64,000 nt of DNA, taken from positions 74,698,275 through 74,762,274 of the forward strand of contig CM067085.1 of the NCBI GenBank assembly GCA_034008185.1, written 5' to 3'. This document shows, one piece after another, positions 57,491 to 64,000 of this stretch. The position numbers and the translations under genes are program-made. Positions within the stretch are counted from its first letter, which is position 1, and each line of letters opens with the position of its first letter. This DNA comes from Gorsachius magnificus. Its lineage: Eukaryota; Chordata; Aves; Pelecaniformes; Ardeidae. The notes under the pieces were generated by a model, which did not search any database, was not told the DNA's origin, and saw only the letters and a list, made by a program, of their open reading frames with translations.

Positions 57491-58225
57491 GGTGCCAGAG
57501 GGGGCCCGTCACTGCTGCGCCTCCTTTCGGCTCACTCCCCCCACCCCGGGAAGGTGCTTCGCTGTCGGCGGGGCACGGCGTGGGGCTCGGGTGCCCCATC
57601 TCACCCAGGGCGAGCCCAGCTCCCAGGGCCCAGCACTGCTCCTCTACCTCAGCCCCACGGCTCGGCGAGCCCGGAGATGCCGTGTGCCAGGCGGAGGAGT
57701 TTCAGCGACTCGCAGATACGCGACACCAAAACGTTTAAGGTACGTCTGTAACCAGATCACCGAGGTGATCCCAGATCTGGGCATCGATCCCCCAAGGCAG
57801 AACGTGAGTCCTCCTCCCTAGATACATAGCATAGTGCCAGAGCTTTTCGCTTTTCCCCAGTAAATAAGCATTATGAAAAAAAAAGAAAAAAAAAAAAAAG
57901 AAAAAAAAAGAAGTCTAATTCAGATCAACATCATATTTCTCAGCCTAAATTTCTTCCCACTTTTCTAACCGCACTTTGCCACAATTTTCAATTACTCCCC
58001 CAATCAGTTTTTATCCACTATCACAAATTGCCTGTGATGTTAGGAAGGGTTTGCTAATACAAACTTACTACTTTCTTGTTAGCTTTTTTGATAGCTTTTA
58101 AGCACAATTAGTTTCACAAGCAGCTTATGCAAGCCCGGGAATTAGTGGGACGATGCTGAGTACAGAACTGAACATGTCGAATGTCCAGCCATATGCAGAG
58201 CTCTGCAGGGCAGCTCTGTGCGCAG
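57490..58225. other. Spacer with A-run, no supported gene
   Basis: GC-rich to about 57830, A-rich low complexity at 57876-57912 (AAAAAGAAAAAA), then AT-rich with no motif cluster. Confidence 0.4.
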
Positions 58226-58560
58226 GAGTTGACAGAACCCCAGAATGGCAGGGGTTGGAAGGGACCTCGGGAGATGATCCAGTCCAACCCCCCTGCTCAA
58301 GCAGGCTCACCCAGAGCAGGGTGCACAGGACTTCATCCAGGTGGGCTTTGAATATCTCCAGAGAAGGAGACTCCACAGCCCCCCTGGGCAGCCTGTTCCA
58401 GTGCTCTGTCACCCTCAGAGTAAAGAAGTTTTTCCTCATGTTCAACTGAAACCTCCTATGCTTCAGTTTGTATCATTGCCCCTTGTCCTGGTCGCTGGAC
58501 ACCACTGTAAAGAGTCTGGTTCCGTCCTCGTGACTTCCACCCTTAAGAATTTGTATGTTC
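58226..58560 (-). mobile_element. CR1 LINE 3' fragment, distinct subfamily
   Basis: Antisense copy with CAGAATGGCAGGGGTTGGAA, GGGACCTCGGGAGATGATCC and CTCACCCAGAGCAGGGTGCA. The minus-strand ORF2 end reads MNMRKNFFTLRVTEHWNRLP then RGAVESPSLEIFKAHLDEVL. The 3' segment (GGCAGGGGTTGGAAGGGACC type) differs from the TTTAGGTTGGAAAAGACC type of the other copies, so it is another CR1 subfamily. Similarity decays towards 58560. Confidence 0.93.
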
Positions 58561-59650
58561 ACGCACGTCATTTCTGTGTCACCCATGTGAGCAGCTGAAG
58601 TCCTTTAGTTAAGAAAATTTGGTACCTCAATGCTACGTGTTTGCCAATCTTTAAATTATCTTCATCATTTTGAGAATGCTTTTTAAAGTTATTTCCTGCT
58701 GCATATTTCTATTGAAAAGAATGTCTTCCTCTATTCAGTTTTTGCTCTATTTTTTCTAGAAGGTAAATGAATTACCTGGCACTTCTCATGAGCAGACTTT
58801 GATTGCCAAGAAGTCCGTCATTTCTCGGTATTTGATAACCTTTTCTTAGGGCTGACCCCTCGGGGCTCTCCAGACAAGTGGCCACACGAAGCCACAGCCA
58901 GAGAAGGGGATTCACCCGTCCAAGTGCGAGAAGGACTCCTTTGTAATGAACATTAAAAAAAACCCCTCTGCTTTCATCTTGCTTTAAGAGCCTCTAGCAC
59001 ACCATATTTACGGAATAATAAAACAGGGCTTCGGGCCTTTTCTCCTCATACATCAGTAACAGGATCCTCATATCACGCTTATATGCTCCATACGCTATAT
59101 AATTTACTGTATCTCGCTTCTTGTAGCTAATGGCCTCAAATACACCAAACGAAAGAAATCTTCTGACACCGTTTCTCACACGGGAATTAAATCACAGCAT
59201 GAAAACGACTGAGAGCATCCCTGCGAGAGCTCCCGTCCCCTCCTCACCCCAGCACTCTGCTGGCAGTGCTGGTGTATCGCTGCCCAGCACAAACCATCAC
59301 TCGGGTTATTACTTATCCGTGTTACCAAGAAGAAGCTTCAGATGAAACCCCTCGTACCCAAAGCTACGCAGATACAAAACGGAGATGCTTCCCTCCTCAA
59401 AGAGCTGATGCTCTGGAGAGATGGTAAGGATGGCGGGGGGGGAAGGAGCAGGGCAAGCGGAGTCACGGCAGGGCTGCCTGCCTGTGCACAGAAAGGGAAA
59501 ACGCTGCTTCAGAATTAACTTTGTCCCTCCTTCGCACTCATTTTAGAAAGGATAAAAAAACCCCGTGGTGTTACTAGAGTTAGAAATTAAAGCCATGAAT
59601 GAACGGCTCCTTCTGGGGAGTAACACGAATCACAACCCATCAAGGTAACC
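58561..59650. other. Intergenic or intronic DNA, no supported gene
   Basis: AT-rich to 59140, then GC-moderate. A short G-run lies near 59437. No repeat or gene recognised. Confidence 0.4.
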
Positions 59651-59652
59651 TT

Positions 59653-60020
59653 AGAATCGCTTTGGTTGGAAAAGACCTTTAAGATCATCGAGTCCAACCG
59701 TTAACCTAGCACTGCCATCCCACCACTAAACCATGTCCCTAAGCACCTCATCTACCCTTCTTTTAAATACCTCCAGGGATGGGGACTTGACCACCTCCCT
59801 GGGCAGCCCATTCCAGAGCCTGACAACCCTTTCTGTGAAGAAGTTTTTCCTAATGTCCAACCTAAACCTGCCTTGGTGCAACTTCAAACCATTCCCCCTC
59901 ATCCTATCGTCCATTACCAGGGAGAAGAGGCCGACCCTCACCTTGCTACAGCCTCCTGTCAGGCAGCTGTAGAGGGCAATAAGGTCTCCCCTGAGCCTCC
60001 TCTTCCAAAATAATAAACGT
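59653..60020 (-). mobile_element. CR1 LINE 3' fragment
   Basis: Antisense copy with CTTAGAATCGCTTTGG, GGTTGGAAAAGACC and the ORF2 end on the minus strand: [74 protein letters not shown]. The frame is open across the whole recognisable part (about 107 codons), making it the least decayed CR1 ORF2 end here, though the catalytic part is absent. Confidence 0.95.
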
Positions 60021-60780
60021 CTGGGATTTCTATACCCACTTAAGTCAGTGGGGAAAAAGCTACTGCAGATTATCTGCATTTCATGTGCACGTGCGAATGG
60101 GTGTGTCAGGGTGTGTGTGTATACGCCCATGGTTTCATGCAATTTTGGTATCAATCAAAAGATGCATTAAATGGTACAGAAAGAGCAGCAGCCTTTCTCC
60201 TCGTGGTATTTTAATCTGAAATTGTGCAAGAGATGAAAAAAACCAAGGTCTCGTGTTATTTTAAATCATCAGAAGGGGTTTTTGTTTGTGGTTTTTTTTT
60301 TTTGGCTAATGAGGGTTCACAGCAGTTGCAAAGACCAAAGGAAGCCACACCAGCTCGGGGCTCCTCAAGCCTGCGTGTGTGTGTGTGTGTGTGCGCGCAC
60401 ACCCAGCTGCAGGCATCCAGCCTACAGCCCCGGCACAGCCATCCTCCCCAGGCTGCAATGCCCAAACCGCCGCGCACCGCCGTCTGCTCCTCACGAGGCC
60501 TCTTCAGGACGGGGATGGGGCGGGTGCTGCCGAGTCACGGCGCAGATTTGGCGGCCTCCCTGCCAGCCCGCACCCCTGCCTGGCCCAGGGAACGCCGGGC
60601 AGCGGTCTCTCAGCCGGGCTGCTGCCATGTTAAAAGCCGCCCTCGCAAACAGATCCGGAATGGAAGGAAAGCCCAGCTTGTCCCGCTCGCCCCGCACCCT
60701 TACATCTCTACCAGTTAGCCCAAATCCAGTTTTGACGCGATTCAGGACCGTGGCCCAGGAGTCCACCCGCAGAATCCACC
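60021..60780. other. Spacer with (GT)n, no supported gene
   Basis: GT/GC alternating run at about 60374-60400 and a T-run at 60292-60304. Frames up to 172 codons without domains. Confidence 0.45.
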
Positions 60781-60787
60781 CACAGAA

Positions 60788-61540
60788 TCACGGGCAATGA
60801 ACCAGGGGGATCCTCCCGGCATCCTGCTTTGAAGCGAAGTGCCAAACATCAACGCTTCCATTGGCAACCCCTGCTAAGAACTCCCCTGTTCCTAACCCCC
60901 CATGGGGCACTCCTAATTTAATCTCCCTTGGAGCACCAGATGCTCCAATTACATCATCTTGATCTTCTGCAAGGTGCATTAGATGAACAAATGCTACATC
61001 TGTAACAGCGACAAGAACTATTCTTAATCACATCCACCATGGTTGCATTTCAGGGTTCAGGATGCCTCTCCAGCGGGCCCATTTTATGTTTTTACACGAC
61101 CCGAGAGCCTCGGTGAGGAATTCCTGAGGAAGGCTCACTTGTATCTGTTTACGGAAAGTTGCAGGAACATAAGGCCATGAACATTTCTTGCCCATCTGCT
61201 CCATAAATTTTTCTGTAAGGCTTATTGCAGAACACGGTAAATGAGTTATCGGTGGTCAGCTGTTGCTTTCCAGTTTTGCTGCAGTTGTTGCTCAGTATGC
61301 TGTAGATAGAGCCCAGACCTGTGCCAGCCTGCTGGATGCAATCTCTGTCCCAGTGAAACCATTACGTACGGCACCTGAACAACTGTATCTGCACCATCGC
61401 TTAATGATTCGTTTACCCTGGTCACATGTAGCTGCTGGAAAGGAGCTCGAGGTCTCCAAGTTAATATATTGTAATATTATAAGAAAAGAGATGTTTTCCC
61501 CCTTAAGCCTGATGACATACTTAAACACAGCCCAGGACAA
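60788..61540 (-). pseudogene. Unidentified decayed reading frame with three internal TGA codons
   Basis: One minus-strand frame stays open from 61540 to a stop at 60788 apart from three interruptions, all TGA (near 61289, at 61258-61256 and at 61030-61028). Segments read like protein: FMEQMGKKCSWPYVPATFRK near 61204-61145, PQEFLTEALGSCKNIKWARW near 61129-61070, then AFVHLMHLAEDQDDVIGASG and LGTGEFLAGVANGSVDVWHF. The last 190 bp is closed by frequent stops in at least one alternative frame. I recognise no family; an old retroviral or other inserted gene, a processed pseudogene and chance are all possible. All stops being TGA fits C-to-T decay of CGA codons or G-to-A of TGG. Confidence 0.3.
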
Positions 61541-61830
61541 AATAGAAATCCAATGCCCTCAGGACTGATTATCCAGCACTAGATGACACTTTTTTTGTTC
61601 TCACAGTTGATATTTGTATCATTGCCTGCCTGCATCCTCCTGGAGTACAAAGAACACTTCCGAAAAGCAGTTCTCTGCCGACCTCCCTGAAGAACAGCGG
61701 CAGTAACCTCCTGCGTCATGAATGACTGCTCAGAAATAACCAAACATCTCAGCTGCGCACAGAAGTATGAGACAGAAAGCCAGAATCTCCATCAGCCCAG
61801 ACATGCAGTGCCACCTCGCTCATTTACCCC
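61541..61830. other. Spacer, nothing supported
   Basis: Balanced composition with a T-run near 61590. No repeat or gene recognised. Confidence 0.4.
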
Positions 61831-61831
61831 A

Positions 61832-61972
61832 GATCACAGAATTGTTTAGGTTGGAAAAGACCATCGAGCCCAACCGTTCCCCTAACCCTGCCATCCCACC
61901 ACTAAACCCTGTCCCTGAGCACCACAGCTACACGGCTTTTAAATACCTCCAGGGGTGGGGACTCGACCACAG
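61832..61972 (-). mobile_element. CR1 LINE 3' end fragment
   Basis: About 140 bp: AGATCACAGAATTGTTTAGG, GGTTGGAAAAGACC, then the 3' end of the ORF2 region up to GGGGACTCGACCAC. A short internal deletion removes the TTTAAGATCA segment usually found after AAAAGACC. Confidence 0.93.
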
Positions 61973-63390
61973 ACAGTAGAACCTAAAGAGCTAATCTGAT
62001 GACTCTCGTGATGCCACCCATTCCAGAGTATTCATTATGCTTGAAAATCAACATATAAAACCAGTGAAACATAGGTTAAAGGAAAAAGCACAACCTAAAA
62101 TGAGGAGAACAAGCTCACGGTCTGAGCAGCAGAAGCAGCAGCATGGCCACCCATTAAACTCCACCAGGCTCCACATTTGTTCCAGGATAGTTCATTTTGC
62201 AAAGGGGATTTGGGGCAAAAAACCAAGGAGGACAAACAAGACGGTGTACCTTCTGCTCTGCAAGCGTCGCCAATCGTGGAGAATTTCAGGTCCTTGTCTC
62301 CACTCTGCCGTAGCCAAGGGAAGACTTTGGTTGCCCTTGGCATCAGTATCACCCAGTCTTTTGGCCATTGATCCTGTCTGACCAATTCACTTCCTGAGTT
62401 TCTTCATCAGCAGAATATCACCTGTGACCAAGGCTCGTTGCCTTCAGGAGTTTCACATGGTAGAGGCTTTTGCTGCATCAGCCCAAGCAGGGCAGGAACC
62501 ATCTCCTTGTTTGTGCAGAGAACAAGCAAGCAGAAGGCGCAAGTCAAATGTATTTGGCTCGGAATAACCGCTCTCAGTACCGAGTGTTCACAGCCGAGCT
62601 GAGATCTTTGTGAGAGCTCCAGCACCAGGGAACAGGTTTTTTACTGACGTATTCGGGTGTTCCCCTCTGTTCAGGTGAGGTGTTAAGATTTCTGTAACTC
62701 CAGTATCTCATTTGCCTTTAAATTGTGCCTTTTGTCCTTGTAGTTTGTCCTTTATATGGGCGAACAATTTGAAATCCACTTCCTTTCTGAAAAAAAAAAT
62801 CCAACCCCAAACCCTTAATTTAAACATTTAACTCATAATATTTAACTCATAGAAGCGGTTTATAGAATAGTTATGTCTATAAAGTATCCAGTTACTTGTT
62901 TACTTCACAGAATAATTTTGACTAACAAAACTGTGTGGCCCAAATAGAGCCTTACAAATAGAGGCAATGTTCTGCCTGGGTATTTATGACAGGCAAGGAA
63001 AAAAAGCTGATTTTTTAAACATGGTACTGTCAGAGGGAGGGAGGGACATGTAAGGGGACAATTCCCATCAGAGCCAAGACAAGGGTTGGCAAGAAAAGCA
63101 GAGAGAGAAGTGACTGAGATCCATTCTCAAGGAATTTTTTTCCCAGGAAGAGCACAGGGCAGCTTGGGCTGGGACTTTGGAAGAAGGAGCTGCCCTGCCT
63201 GCTCTTAGCAATGGTCGTTGTCTGAGGGCCAGAGTAAGGTAAATAAATCCATTATGCTCCAAAGGAGAGCAATGCACACCCACGCCAGACTTGGGGAAGG
63301 TTTAGTAGATGGCACAGGAAGTTTAGAAGTGGAAGCAAAGAAATCGCCCCCTCTTAGTCACACACTGATGAGAAGAAACCAGGCAATTAC

Positions 63391-63421
<31 letters not shown>

Positions 63422-63715
63422 AAAATACAGGCAACAGGGAAACTGGTGCCTTTTTAAAGGACTTAAAAGCAGAAATACTCTGCCAAATGGAAGCCATGGA
63501 GAAAAAAAGCCAAGCTTGCACATCCTTGCCACCGCCGGGCTTCTGTAACTGCGGCTGCGGGTTCCACCTTTACCGACTTGCTTGAGCAAGAGCGTAATGC
63601 TTCACCACCACCCAGCACATACCTGACCCACCCGGCTTCTGAGTGATAGAAGTACGAGAAGGAGATGTGTCCAAAATCTACTCTCTCTTTGGTTTTAATC
63701 TCTTTTAAATGACTT
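61973..63715. other. Intergenic or intronic DNA, no supported gene
   Basis: Mixed composition; AT-rich at 62680-62960. A 29-base A-run lies at 63391-63419. Frames of up to 114 codons show no domain. Confidence 0.4.
63391..63419. repeat. A29 homopolymer
   Basis: The longest homopolymer in the window; no recognisable retrogene body adjoins it. Confidence 0.95.
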
Positions 63716-64000
63716 AGAATCACAGAATAGTTTAGGTTGGAAAAGACCTTTAAGATCATCAAGTCCAACTGTTCCCCTAACTCTGCCATCCCACCGCTAA
63801 ACCCTGTCCCTGAGCACCTCGTCTGCCTGGCTTTTAAATACCCCCAGGGGTGGGGACTTGACCAATTCCCTGGGCAGCCCCTTCCAGTGCTTGACAACCC
63901 TTTCTGTGAAGAAATTTTTCCTAATGTCCAACCTAAACCTCCCCTGGTGCAACTTGAGGCCGTTTCCCCTCGTCCCATTGCCCGTTCCCTGGGAGCAGAG
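63716..64000 (-). mobile_element. CR1 LINE 3' fragment, continues past window end
   Basis: Antisense copy with TTAGAATCACAGAATAG, GGTTGGAAAAGACC, through CTAATGTCCAACCTAAACC and GTTTCCCCTCGTCCCATTG to the edge. The 5' extent cannot be seen. Confidence 0.95.

Noticed and set aside
1..64000. Known vertebrate microRNA seeds and snRNA sequences
   Set aside because: I looked for let-7, miR-9, miR-124, miR-137 and U6-like sequence by eye on both strands and found none. This is not an exhaustive search.

Overview
The window looks like nuclear DNA of a bird. The evidence is nine or ten CR1 LINE fragments, several ending in the avian-style 3' tail (TTCTATGA repeats, or on the other strand TAGAATCATAGAATC followed by a GGTTGGAAAAGACC-like stretch), and one solo LTR whose termini match a family I recall from avian genomes. 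I found no bacterial or plasmid signals, no CRISPR array and no operon structure. I could not find one host protein-coding exon I would defend: no homeodomain helix 3, HMG box, zinc-finger array or kinase motif turned up on either strand. The longest open frames (about 170-236 codons) are low-complexity or have no recognisable domain.

Layout. 1-36 kb is intergenic or intronic sequence, alternating GC-moderate unremarkable DNA with AT-rich, homeodomain- and POU-motif-rich blocks that read like conserved non-coding elements (CNEs). Examples are at 4.75-5.4, 5.86-6.08, 10.26-11.12, 14.73-15.62, 18.6-18.95, 23.3-23.65, 24.68-24.92 and 27.57-28.1 kb. CR1 copies lie at 3.53-4.38, 12.49-12.81, 22.1-22.26, 29.2-29.45 and 29.86-30.39 kb, and the LTR at 32.3-32.86 kb.

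36.2-55.6 kb is the most distinctive part. Multiple CpG-rich islands (about 40.64, 43.16, 43.89-45.48, 47.44, 48.96 and 51.83-52.76 kb) alternate with AT-rich, TAATTA-rich, repeat-poor candidate CNEs (36.2-37.05, 42.05-42.84, 43.43-43.86, 45.7-46.37, 46.64-47.15, 48.04-48.42, 51.06-51.48, 52.74-53.0, 53.02-53.54, 54.01-54.23 kb). CR1 is absent from 37.8 to 58.2 kb. That pattern is typical of the regulatory neighbourhood of a developmental transcription-factor gene. The target gene is not visible, so I do not name one.

55.6-64 kb returns to ordinary repeat-bearing DNA. It has CR1 copies at 58.2, 59.65, 61.83 and 63.72 kb (the last cut by the window end), a palindromic tRNA-like old repeat near 57.4 kb, and an unidentified decayed reading frame at 60.79-61.54 kb on the minus strand.

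Structural oddities worth checking are a 25/26-bp inverted repeat at 38.45-38.52 kb, a perfect 24-bp palindrome at 13.86 kb, a 20-bp tandem array split by CR1 at 3.5/4.4 kb, a G-rich quadruplex-prone tract at 41.3 kb, and a GGGCATCCCGC-type minisatellite inside a CpG island at 49.1-49.35 kb. CNE and CpG-island calls rest on composition and motif content only; no alignment was possible.
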